A stretch of 64,000 bases of DNA. Source: Sporobolomyces roseus. Its lineage: Eukaryota > Basidiomycota > Microbotryomycetes > Sporidiobolales > Sporidiobolaceae. The stretch covers positions 1-64,000 of the forward strand of contig JADILM010000007.1 in assembly GCA_016617785.1 (NCBI GenBank). Reading direction: 5' to 3'. The stretch's first letter is position 1, and every line of letters begins with the position of its first letter. Both the position numbers and the translations under genes were made by a program. Positions 35,701 to 45,896 of the stretch are shown here, one piece after another. The notes under the pieces are model-generated. The model was not told where the DNA came from. It saw only the letters and a program-made list of their open reading frames with translations, and ran no database searches.

Positions 35701-35940
35701 CTTCTGAAGTTTTCCAATCTCCTTTCTCACTCGAAAAGAACTCTTTCCTCACTTCATACCTCCTCACTCCACATCCTCGTCCTCCTTCTCCTCGTTGGAG
35801 CGCTGCAAGCTCCTTGTGAATGGAGAGAAGAGGGCGGTAAGGGAAGGGGATCGAGCGGATCGATGGAACTTCGAAGAGAGGAGGGGTAGACTGATGAACG
35901 CTTGATACTGATGGATTGACTGATTGGAGGTGGATCTAAA
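32740..35940 (-). CDS. AAA+ ATPase with in-frame TAA (possible pseudogene)
   Basis: Belongs to the fungal AAA proteins that carry a long N-terminal region before a single ATPase domain; the substrate is unknown. Seen: an N-terminal region with IHKELAALQRGEG and VRRYEVRKEFFSSEK, an acidic coiled linker, ILLDYIDESFAST, VKLARLLQLPRSSKPTDLHS, SYQLLWAIFPPNSLAVATHE and NRGKVYVTLNGVRFLQYDG. The ATPase domain follows: SVFAFSLALREWGELSVLGF, Walker A near ALHGQPG..KTLTAEAVAES, GSLGVSADILEKRLRDIL, Walker B WGATLLIDQADVFLGARN. The end is VQPVPFSERHLNVVIKVNEA and YKEAEELGVYEVKSGG. In the linker, codon 35224-35226 is TAA, and the same frame continues as TEGDEKEEDEEKDEKKEEKD into homologous sequence. I found no intron that removes it in frame. 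Walker B has IDQAD rather than the common DEAD. The start is unresolved. Confidence 0.7.
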
Positions 35941-36319
35941 GAATGCTGAGGCTTGACTCGTCGAGAAGTGAGAAGAAGGAGAGAGAGAGAGAATCAAAAA
36001 TCTTTGCCCCTTTTCGACTTCTACTCAGTCCGAAGTAACTCCGATCTTCTTCCCACCTCCTCTCAGCGTATGAGGAGTGTTCGACGAAGCTACAGAAAGC
36101 GTTGATAGGAATTGGATTTTGCATACTGAAAAATCTTTGGAAATCGAAGAGAGAGAATAGAATGAGTACAGCTTAGAGAGGATTCAAAAGAGTAGAAGAA
36201 GAAGGAGAGAGAGAAGGAAAGGCAAACATGAAAGATTGGAAGAACAGATGGAGGGAGGGAGGGGAAGCAAGGGTAGATGTGTGAACAAGCGATAAGAGCA
36301 GAGATTGAGGAGGAAGCGT

Positions 36320-39170
36320 TTAGTCTATTTCGCACGTAAGGGTCTCGTAAGCATCGATCAAGCTGAAGTAAGGAAAGGGAAAGTGACTTACAAGTTCGCT
36401 TGAAAGGAGGAATACTCTTCATCTCGTTCTCGTCCAAAGTTCCAGCGATAACATTTCGGTAACCGAGGCTCGTCTTCTGATCGACATCCTTCTGGAATGA
36501 TAGAGTGTGCTTCATCCATTTCTCATCGTCACGTTCGGTGAAATCTTCTCGGGCGTGAGCTCCTCGAGATTCTTTACGAGCTTCGGCAGAGACAATGGTT
36601 TGATCGGCGCAGGTTAGGAGGTTGCGGAGTTCGAGAGTCTCGACGAGATCACTAGTCAAGTTCAGAAGAAGGGTTAGTTGAAGGAAGTGAGGGAGAAGAA
36701 GGGGGAGGAAGAGAGCGTACGAGTTCCAGATCATTGATCGATCCTTGATTCCGACATCCTTCCAGGTTCCTCGTACTCGCTCGAGTTCCTTGACACCATT
36801 CTCCAATGAATCTTGGGTACGGAACACAGCAGCGTCGTTCTGTAAGTCGGAGTTGTCGATCCGATCAGTCTGGCTGCGAGGACAGGAGATGAGAAAGAGT
36901 AGTCTCGACGTACCTGCATAGCTTTTTGCATATCCAATCGAATCTCCGAAGTGTGCTTCGATCCATTACTCGTCCTGATCTCGTCCAAAGCTTGAATCGA
37001 TTCCATTCCAGCGTTCTCCGAGATCTTCTTGTGAGGTTTTCCAGGTTCGAGGTTCGAAGCGATGTGCTTCGCGGCGGCACGACCGAAGACGACGATATCG
37101 AGTAGAGAGTTGGCTCCTAATCGGTTCGCACCGTGAACTGAAACGCAAGCGGCTTCTCCGGCGGCGTAGAGTCCAGGTACAACTTGATCTTTACCATCCT
37201 ATAGAGTGCGTAGAGAAGTGATGAATTACCGAGCGACGAAAGAAGGAGAGAGAAAGAGGAAAACTTACAGCGTCAACAGTGACGACTTCACCAGTGTATT
37301 TGGTAGGGATACCACCCATGTTGTAGTGAACAGTAGGAAGTACAGGAATAGGTTCTTTCGTAACATCGACTCCAGCGAAGATGGCGGCAGTCTCTGAAAT
37401 ACCGGGAAGACGTTCGTGAAGGACATCGGGAGGCAAGTGAGAGAGCTGAAGGTAGATGTGATCCTTGTCGGGACCGACTCCTCGTCCTTCACGAATTTCG
37501 ACAGTCATGGATCGGGAGACGACATCTCTTGAAGCGAGATCCTTGGCCGTAGGAGCGTATCGTTCCATGAATCGTTCTCCTTGAGAGTTGAGTAAGTATC
37601 CTCCTTCTCCTCGGGAACCTGGAATCACGAACTTCAATCAGCTCCGTTTCCCCTGAAAACGCGATGAATGGAGTATGTGCTTACCTTCAGTGATCAAACA
37701 ACCAGCACCGTAAATACCAGTAGGATGGAACTGAACGAATTCCAAATCTTGTAAGGGTAATCCAGCTCGCGCAACCATTCCCGCACCATCTCCCGAACAA
37801 GTGTGCGCGGAAGTACACGAGAAGTAAGCTCGTCCGTAACCACCAGTAGCGAGAACCGTCTTGTGCGCTCGGAATCGATGCATCGTTCCGTCTTCTTGGT
37901 TGTAAGCCATTACTCCGACACACTCTCCATCTTCCATGATGAGATCTACAACACTTTATCACATTAGTCACTGAGTGCTGGAGAGGGAGAGCGAGGTGGG
38001 CAAACGTACCAGTAGCGAAATATTCGATAAAGTATTCAGTGTTGTGTCTCAAAGATTGACCGTAGAGGGTGTGAAGCATGGCGTGTCCAGTTCGATCAGC
38101 GGCGGCAGCACATCGGTATGCTTGTCCTCCCTTTCCGTATTTGAGAGATTGTCCTCCGAACGCTCGTTGATAGATCTTGCCTTCCTTGGTACGAGAGAAG
38201 GGGAGTCCGAAATGTTCGAGTTCGAGAACGGTTGAAGCTGTATATAGTCGAAGGAGGTGTGAATAGCGTGTTTGAGAGAGAGGGGTGGGGAAGATATAGG
38301 AAGGGAGATAGCGAGAGAACGAAGAAATGAGTCCCTCTTTTCGAAATCGGAATGAGGGGTAAAAGGTTTCTCTGTGAACTTACGAGCCTCCTTGCACATG
38401 TAATGAATAGCGTCCTGATCACCCAACCAATCTGAGCCTTTGACAGTATCATAAGCGTGCCACCTCCAATCATCTTCCGTCATGTTTCCCAAGGCGGCAT
38501 TGATTCCACCTTGAGCGGCGACCGTGTGAGATCGAGTAGGGAACAATTTAGTGATACAAGCAGTTTTGAGTCCTGCTTCGGCGAGTCCGAAAGCTGCTCG
38601 AAGTCCAGCTCCTCCAGCTCCACTAATATTCGAAAAGATGAGAAAAGGATAATCAGTCTCCAACTCGGATTCGTGAATCGGAAGAAAAGAGAGAGGAAGG
38701 GAATGGTAGGATACTCACACAACGATAGCATCGTACTATAAGCAAATGGGAGAGACTGTAAGTGAACCGCGGCAAATCATCCTTCCCTCGAGGAAGAGAA
38801 AGCAAGCATACCTCGTGTTCAATGAGAGCGTATTTTCCACTAATAGTAGTCTACGTTGTACTCAAGCAATACTCGTCAGTACGTTCGATCTTTCAAGATT
38901 TGATCATTGAAATGGCCGATCTGTAAGAGTCTCGCTTCTCTTCTCATCGCCACCATCTTGAGAGCCTCTAGTGAAGGGAAGAAAGGCTTACGGGTACTTC
39001 TTTAGCTTTTACTGGGTTGGTAGATACTACTCTAGATCTAACTGCTGAAGTTGAAAGTGATCGAATCCCTCCCACTAAACATTCACTGTGATCAGTTACT
39101 TGGATGAGTTGTAGATAAGAGAGGATGTGGGCTCACCCTTTGCGGTGCGAAGTAGATTGAGGGAAGCCAT
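36320..39170 (-). CDS. SDH1: Succinate dehydrogenase flavoprotein subunit
   Basis: Mitochondrial complex II subunit; it oxidises succinate to fumarate with covalently bound FAD. The presequence-like start is [11 protein letters not shown] then [17 protein letters not shown]. The FAD site is [20 protein letters not shown], followed by [20 protein letters not shown], where SHTVAAQGG holds the flavinylated His. Later blocks are [84 protein letters not shown]-equivalent [12 protein letters not shown], and [20 protein letters not shown]. There are about eleven exons, including a 17 nt exon (38719-38735, YDAIVV) and a terminal 5 nt exon (36320-36324) that adds AC-TAA to give the family ending RTY. 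The 67 nt intron before it is 36325-36391. Confidence 0.96.
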
Positions 39171-39600
39171 GGTGTAAAGTGAGAAGAGGGGAGAAAGGTG
39201 GAGGAGGTAAAGTTAGGGAGGCGACTTAGCTACGATTTTCAGCGAATCGGAACAAGTCGGTTTCGCACAAGGTGCGGAAACTTCTCGCTACCCTTTTGCG
39301 TCTCTCTCGTCAATTCTACACTCTACTGACTCGTAAGAGATCGTCGTTTAGTATCCGACAAGTGAAATCCCGAAAAACGCTTCTCGAAAGTAATCATTCG
39401 TTGTTCGCAAGATCGTCGAGTTCCGTGTCTGTTCACAATCATCGCCACTTTCTTTCGCATTACAGACATTCGCTACATTTCCGGACTACAATCTCCACTC
39501 TCGCTACGACCGTCATATACCTACTCGTCTGCGGAAGCAAAGGTGCATCTCGCAAGCACGAACTTCAGACGAGCGATCTCATCCTCCCACTTACTCCAAC
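39171..39600. other. Intergenic
   Basis: SDH1 promoter region and the 3' flank of the kinase-like gene. No gene seen. Confidence 0.35.
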
Positions 39601-40869
39601 CTAATACCCTTTCCCATCCGCCCACTCAATCAATCGTCTCATCAACTTGAGCGCTCCGTTCCTATACGAACCTTGTTCCCCTCCACCTCTTCGATCAGTT
39701 CTCACGCCTCCTCGCAACCGTTCTCAAGATAAGAGACCAAAAACTCACCCCGAACATGACCGTGTGATTCAAGTGATGATACAATTCATACAATTCCGTT
39801 CGTTGTTCATACTCCTCCCTCGGTTCGTCAGGAGGTAAGATCGAATGATAGCTTTCGTAGAATTCCTTTGAGAATCCACCGAACATTCGAGTCATCCCTA
39901 GACTATTCATCGATTGTTCGTCAGTAGTCATTAGGAGGTTGGGAGGTGTTGTAGAGGGAAAGAGTACTCGGCTTCGTGGTGACCGTAGTAAGAGGAAGGA
40001 TCGAAGATGATTGGAGTTTGACTAGTTTTTGAAAATGAAACGTTTCCTGACTAATTGTACCCGAGGCAATTCACGATCAGTCGTCTAAATCCCCCAGGAC
40101 GTTGAGAGAGAGCAAAGAGAGCGTGGACTTACCCATAGATCACCATGTAAAATAGACGGTTTGACCTCTCCCAAATTACCCAACAACTTGCTTACAACCC
40201 TAGCCTCTCATCCCTCTTCATCCTTTCAGCTACCTTCGATCGTCACTAATATGAACCGACGAACGTACCTCTCCTGAACCTCCCCGATCATCTCTTCTAA
40301 CTCTCTCTCCCCTTTCACCTTCGAACGTTTCTTCATATCCCCCAACCTCTTCTCTCTCCAAAACTCTTCCCACCCCTCACTCGATCCATTATCTTGTTCA
40401 GTCACTCCACAACACGTCACAACAGGGAACCCGAATCGATTCGACTCAAGTTGAACTTGCGAAGAGAGAGATGCATTTTAGCTACTAGACTCCCTAGTTC
40501 TCTCTGCTGCTCTGCGTTCAAAGGGGAGAGCTCTAGATCCTCGTTGTCAGCCTGAATACGAGTATAACAAGGGCTAAGAAACGCACTATGCCATTCGGAT
40601 AACATCCATTTCTCTCCTTCCTCCTCTCCAGTCCCAATTAATCTCGGTACAATCCCTTCCAATGCCAGATTCATACATCTCAAACTTTCTGCTTCTCCTT
40701 TGATCTGGATGGCGGAAGGTGAGGAGAGAGGGGAGGATTTGTAGAGGTATTGGGTTTGAGGAGATGATGAGGGGGAAATGAGATTGGTTGAAGGGGAGAG
40801 AGTGAATGTTGTGGAGGGTGAATGGAGGGGCGTTAGGAGGGAGAGAATGTGAGCTGGAATCGAGGTCAT
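39601..40869 (-). CDS. Fructosamine/ketosamine-3-kinase family protein
   Basis: The family phosphorylates sugar adducts on protein amino groups, which makes them fall off (deglycation). Seen: MTSIPAHILSLLTPLHS, YLYKSSPLSSPSAIQIKGEA with GEAESLRCM, MLSEWHSAFL, LGSLVAKMHLSL, FGFPVVTCCGVTEQDNGSSE with WEEFWREKRL, the catalytic HGDLW, the metal-binding FDPSSYYGHHEAELGMTRMF, FYESYHSILPP and LYELYHHLNHTVMFG. The last exon reads GSYRNGALKLMRRLIEWADG. The final splice acceptor is not a standard YAG in the frame I would expect, so the junction at the end of FG is uncertain. The gene is divergent from the monooxygenase gene, with ATGs only 100 bp apart. Confidence 0.85.
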
Positions 40870-40968
40870 CGAGTTGTGGAGGAGGAAGAAAAGTGGATCC
40901 GATCCGAGGCCCGAGGTCTCTCTCTCTCTCTCTTCCCTCACAAACTGCACGCTTGCCCAACTCGACCA
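40870..40968. promoter_or_regulatory. 99 bp divergent promoter
   Basis: The start codons of the kinase-like gene (minus) and the FAD monooxygenase (plus) are separated by 99 bp. It contains a GA/CT repeat (about 40919-40932). Confidence 0.5.
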
Positions 40969-42854
40969 ATGTCAGATTCATCGTCCTCTCCTCCACTCCG
41001 AGTAGCTGTAGTAGGCGGCGGTCAGTCCTCTTCCTCCCTCTCCCTTGCTCTCAGTTTCCCCACTTCTCTTCCCCCTCTTCAAGGGAGAACCTCCACTCAC
41101 CCTCAACTCTGACAGGTATTGCCGGTTTAACGACTGCATTAGCTATCTTACATCATATTGAACGAAAGGGAGCGAATCTAAGTTTGAAAGTTTATGAAGC
41201 GGCTGAAAAATTCGGAGAGATTGGGGCTGGGTAAGCTTCTGCTCCTACTCTATGGGATTCGAAGGAGATCGCTGACGTTTATTCTTCGTCGGAGTAGAGT
41301 TGCGTTCGGACCTAGTTCGTTTCGAATTTCACTCTCATTTTTGAGCTCTTCGCAATCTGTACTGAATCCTTTCCCTTTTTTTCGATTTCTGTAGATGCGC
41401 AACGAGCACTCCGAATGATTGGGTGTGGAGAGGCATTAGATAAAGTCGCTGGTCCTCCCGGAGATGATCCGAATTTATGGTTTCAATTCTTGGTTGGAGA
41501 CAGAGGTGAGAACGAAGGGAAACATTTCGCTACTGTTTCTGGGAAGGACGCTGCGAGGGGTAGCGTACATCGGTAGAATTCCTCCTTCTTTTCTCTATGA
41601 CTCGGTCCGAGTGAAGCTGATGAGTTCTGTGTGAGAATAGTGCGGATTTTTTGGATCAATTAATCAAACTCCTTCCCTCCTCCATCGCTCATTTCAACCA
41701 TCGAGCTTCTCACTATACTCCTCATTCGTCGGGAGTTACTCTACACTTTACGAATCCTTCTCTCACTCCAGCAGAAGCCGACATTTTGATCTGTTCAGAC
41801 GGGATCAAGTCTGGATTGAGGGCGCATTTGTACGAGCGGAGGGGGTTGGACTTGAGAGCGCAGAAAGCGAGGTATAGTGAGTGGATTGCTTGGAGGGGTT
41901 TGATTGGGAAGAAGGAGTTTAGGAGCGCTTTTGGGGAGGAGAAGAGCGATAAAATGATGCATTGTGGAAAGGGGAGACACATTCTCGTGAGCACTTAGAC
42001 CTCTCTCCACACCCCTCAGCTCAGCTGATGATGTCTGATGAGTAATAGCACTTCCCGGTTAGAAACGGTGAATTGATCAATATCGTAAGCCCTGTTTCGT
42101 TTTTTTCGTTTTCGAAAAACTCCTCTATAACCGATCCGCTCTCTCTACGAATAGGTCGGCTTCGTTCATGATCCAGAACATAAGAAGCTAGGAGATCACA
42201 CTGGACCATGGAGTGAGCCTCGACCTGCTTCGGAAATGATGCAAGACTATGACCAGTAAGTGAAACCGTTCTCTTTCGAGTTCCCTCTTCCTCACTAATC
42301 GAGAGGGAATGCATCTTTACAGGTTCAACGATCAGTGTAAATCGTTACTGAGAGCGATTGAGAATCCATCGATTTGGGGAATCTTTGCATTACCTCAAAT
42401 CGAATTCGCAGTGGACGAAAGAACCGTTTTGATCGGAGATGCCGTACGCTCACTTCCTCCTATATCCTACGCCTACCTTGCTGACCGCTTCCTTGTCTTG
42501 CAGGCTCACGCAACAACACCTCATCAAGGAGCTGGAGCTGGTCAAGCTGTCGAAGATGCTTTGTTCCTTTCCGCACTCCTCGCATCTCCCTCTACTTCCT
42601 CCACCCCACTCTCATCTCGCTCCTCCGCGATCACTCAAGCCCTCAAGGTCTACCAACAAGAACGACATTCCCGAGCGCAGAAGGTGCAGGAAACGAGTTT
42701 CGAAGCGGGATTACTTTATGAGTTCTTGGATCCTGATGCGGGGAGTGATTTGGGGAGGATCAAGGAGGATTTGGAAGCGAGGATGAAATGGATTTGGGAG
42801 TTTGATACTGAGAGGGAGGTGGAAAGGGTCGTGGGATTGTTGGATAAGAAATGA
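40969..42854 (+). CDS. FAD-dependent monooxygenase, salicylate hydroxylase type
   Basis: Single-component aromatic-ring hydroxylase family; uses NAD(P)H and FAD. Seen: N-terminal FAD motif LRVAVVGGG joined by an intron to IAGLTTALAILHHIE, then KFGEIGAG and FGPNAQRALRMIGC. The DG motif is ILICSDGIKSGLRAHL, and the second FAD motif GD is TVLIGDAAHATTPHQGAGAG followed by QAVEDALFLSAL. IENPSIWGIFALPQIEFAVD precedes the GD motif. There are about eight exons with short introns. The length (about 440 residues) fits the family. The natural substrate cannot be read from the sequence. No signal peptide or membrane segment. Confidence 0.88.
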
Positions 42855-43065
42855 TTGAAAGAGGTAGGGATGTTAGAGGTGTCACTGTCAATACAGCTTC
42901 GCGCTCTCTAAGCTGGTACACCATACGTATATAGCGTAGGTGGGTGAGATCGTCAGGGGCTGAACCTGCTCTCGGAGAATCCGCGGTCTTCGAATTGGTG
43001 CTCATTTCTCGCGGTCCTTTTGTTTTCTGTCTCTTTCCGCTTTCCCATCCACTCGTCGCTTCAGA

Positions 43066-43879
43066 ATGATGCTCAAAGCTACGCCAGAGGAGGTTAGAGC
43101 TTTCCTATGCAAGAGGGTTCAAGTTATCGTCGATTCTGCGAAGGAGCCCGACTGTGGTTTACCTCTTCGAACTGTCGAAATAGTCGAAGTGTGGGGTACT
43201 CAATTCATCAAAGTGTTTGGAATCGACGAAGGAGGCTCGATGAATCCGCTTTTGACGCCGATGTCGGCGGTGAAAGACATCAACAGACTTTTAGTTAGAT
43301 TCTTCAAACAGATTCAGAACCACGAGGTACATTCCTACGCTTTTCTCCCTTTCCTCGAGGGCGTCAGTAGAGCTAATTGATTCGCGGAACGTCGCCCTCA
43401 GTCGATTCTGGATGAAACCGATTCGACGAAGCTCAATCTCCTTTACAATCCCGTAGCAATGCTCGCTTACTTCCGTCAGCAGTACTCTGGCGTTACTCTC
43501 TCGCTCGGAAGGATCGTTGGTCGTCATGCTCGAGTCTTGGAGGTCGCAACGTGCGGGCAAGCGAGGGAGGGAGGTTACCATTACCGTTTTTGAGTCGAGA
43601 ATCGATCTTTGCTCGAGCTTTTCTCGTTGTCTCCCCCTTGAACACTACGTTTGTGTAATCCGCTATCTCTCGTTTCCTTTCGTCGTAACTATTTCGTAGC
43701 TTGATGACAAGATCGTCGAATTTCCTTCGTTTCGCACGCTTTGCCAAAGTCGCTCTGGTTTCGGCGAGCTTTACAAAGCACGTCTACTAGACAAGAGCGG
43801 AGCAAATCGAATAAAGATAGTCGCTGAAAGGAAAGGAGAAGTAGATACGGGGGGACACTGGAATTGCGAGTCAATCTAA
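43066..43879 (+). CDS. Hypothetical protein, three exons
   Basis: Unrecognised protein of about 180 residues. Exon 1 reads MMLKATPEEVRAFLCKRVQV, then VEVWGTQFIKVFGIDEGG. Exon 2 starts SILDETDSTKLNLLYNPVAM and ends HARVLE. Exon 3 is LDDKIVEFPSFRTLCQSRSG then ELYKARLLDKSGANRIKIV, ending at TAA 43877-43879. The phases match, but the second donor (GTCGCA) is weak. The composition is globular, without signal peptide or membrane segment. It is convergent with the F-box-like gene at 43923, only 43 bp apart at the stops. Confidence 0.55.
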
Positions 43880-43922
43880 AGCCTTTCACTCTACTCTTGA
43901 CTTCGACACAATCCCACCACGC

Positions 43923-45237
43923 TCACTCGTCTAGCCCGTCTGGTTCCCTCAAGCTCAAAGCGAACCATCCTTCTTCAGGTAATCCCGTCTTGACCACTTC
44001 GAGGTTGTTCGGGTCGAAAGAGTAGAGGTCGTTGTTGAACTCAATTCGGAGTAGAGATTCGAGGCGAGTTGGTCCAGAGAGGAGATCGATCATTTCCTCA
44101 ATCGAGAAGTGACCTTTGCCGAGCCTAAGGATTCTGAGTTTGTTGAAGCCGACAAGATACAAGGGGAGGGAAGGCGAGTACAAGCCGTCGTCCAGTGTGA
44201 GCTCTTCGACGAGGTTGAAACGAGGTAATTCGTGATCGCGCCGATGGCCAGGACTCGGAGTATCAGGATCTTTGAGTAGCTTCAGATGAGTCAGGGTAGG
44301 CGGGAGTTGCTTCAGGAGGTCGCCGTAGTTTGCCAAGTAGCATTCGAGAGTCAGGTGAGTGAGGACGGGGCAGAGGGAACAGAACGAGGCGATGGAAAGG
44401 TCGTCGGCGTTCGCTCCATTGATGGTGAGGGCTGAGAGGTGGGGGAGGAGAGTCAGGCTCGAGGTAGGTAGAGTACCATCGTCGATATGCCAATCAGCAA
44501 TCCTGAGATCTTGGAGAATCGGGAATGACGAAAAGTCGAAGAGCGGATTGTGAGTGTATTCTACATAGGACATGTCGAAGTGAAGGTGAAGAAGGCAGGG
44601 GAAGGACAGAGGCTTCAACTTGGGATCCGAGGTCATGAGAGTTCCGGTCAATAAAGACGTGGCCCTTCCGAGCGAGAGTCTTTCCAATCGATTCGAACGG
44701 CGATAGAATTCTCGGAGTTCCTCCTCCTCGAAGGTGTCGAACGAGTCCGGCGTCGTACCGTACGGATTCAGATGAAGTTCTTGTATCGCCTCGCCCAGTG
44801 GGAGAACCCGATTGACTGTCTCAATGAGTCGAATGATGTTATCGGGTTTCGTGAGAGAGATTCGACGATAGATTCCGGTGATGTGGAAGGGAAGAAGGTG
44901 TTTCGATAGTGCGCCGGTAGAGGGAGTATCGATAGAGTAGGCGAGGTCGAAGATGTGATCGAGGAGTTCATTCGGGAGAAGGGAGAGTCGGTCGATCTGA
45001 GGGGGGAGAGAGAGAGAGAAGTGGATTGAGTCAAGGTCAGAGAGGCGAGCGATTGACTACGGCGCACCTTGTGAGCCATCTGACGATCTCTCACTGTCTC
45101 CATACTCGTCTCTATCGATGTAGCGTTCGTTTGGGTCGAGGTTGACTGACGAGAGAAGGAAGAGTCAGTAACAGCGAGGACAGCGAGGGAAGCTAGGAGT
45201 GGCTTACCTGATCTTCCATATGATCAATCACCGTCAT
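43923..45237 (-). CDS. F-box-like leucine-rich protein, subtype A (copy 2, internally shortened)
   Basis: Close paralog of the gene at 30693-32354: the same MTVIDHMEDQ first exon, the same STSTQTNATSIETSMETVRD second exon, and the F-box-like IDRLSLLPNELLDHIFDLAY. The leucine-rich part continues with LSALTINGANADDLSIASFC and LVEELTLDDGLYSPSLPLYL. Near the C-terminus the sequence jumps from LLRIEFNNDLYSF to DPNNLEVVKTGLPEEGWFAL, so the ~110-residue block that holds IAIYRCFR in the other subtype A copies is absent and the frame is kept. It ends REPDGLDE. Possibly still functional. Confidence 0.72.
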
Positions 45238-45896
45238 TCGAGTTGATCCAAGCGGGCTTCGAGTCGGGTAGTGAAGTGTAAGAAGGAGAAAAGCGAGTCC
45301 ATCTTTTTCCCTTCTCCATCTCACCTCGACAACTCGGATATGCTCAAAAACCGCTCTCATACGCTCAGATACTCCTCAGAAAATGACTACGAGTGAGCTT
45401 ATGGTCCTCTGAGGCGGATGCGCTCTCCTCTTCCTCCGACTTTTTGGTGCTACGAAACAGTCTTCGCGTTCGAGCAGAGGGATACAGCTGGCCAGTGCTA
45501 CCGGTATGTGAGATGTGTTCCGCACGATCTGGATACCTTCAAGCTGATGATCTGCTCCTTGACAGATTGTCAGAACCGAGTTTCGCAAAATTCCTTTCGC
45601 TTCTTCGTCTGTTCAACGCTACGCTTCGAGTGCTCAGCGATGTTCTTTGTGGGATGATATCCGCATAAAGTGAACGATATGACATGCGCGACTCCTGGAG
45701 ATTGACCCCTCCCCTCCAAACTTTCCTGCGAAGCAACGCGACGGGATCAAAGGAGACTCTCGAGACAACTTTCTTCTCTCTCCTTCTTTCCCTCTCCTAT
45801 CTCCTCCACACATTGTGATCTACTCATTGTGATCTACTCATCGTCTCAAGAAGCGAAGGATCTCCCTCTTAACCGGAATCGTACAAATCGAACGAT
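45238..45896. promoter_or_regulatory. Bidirectional promoter of F-box pair, arm 2
   Basis: A 659 bp region between divergent F-box-like genes, similar to the reverse complement of 30059-30692. A short tandem repeat, ATTGTGATCTACTC, occurs twice at about 45814-45839. Confidence 0.6.
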
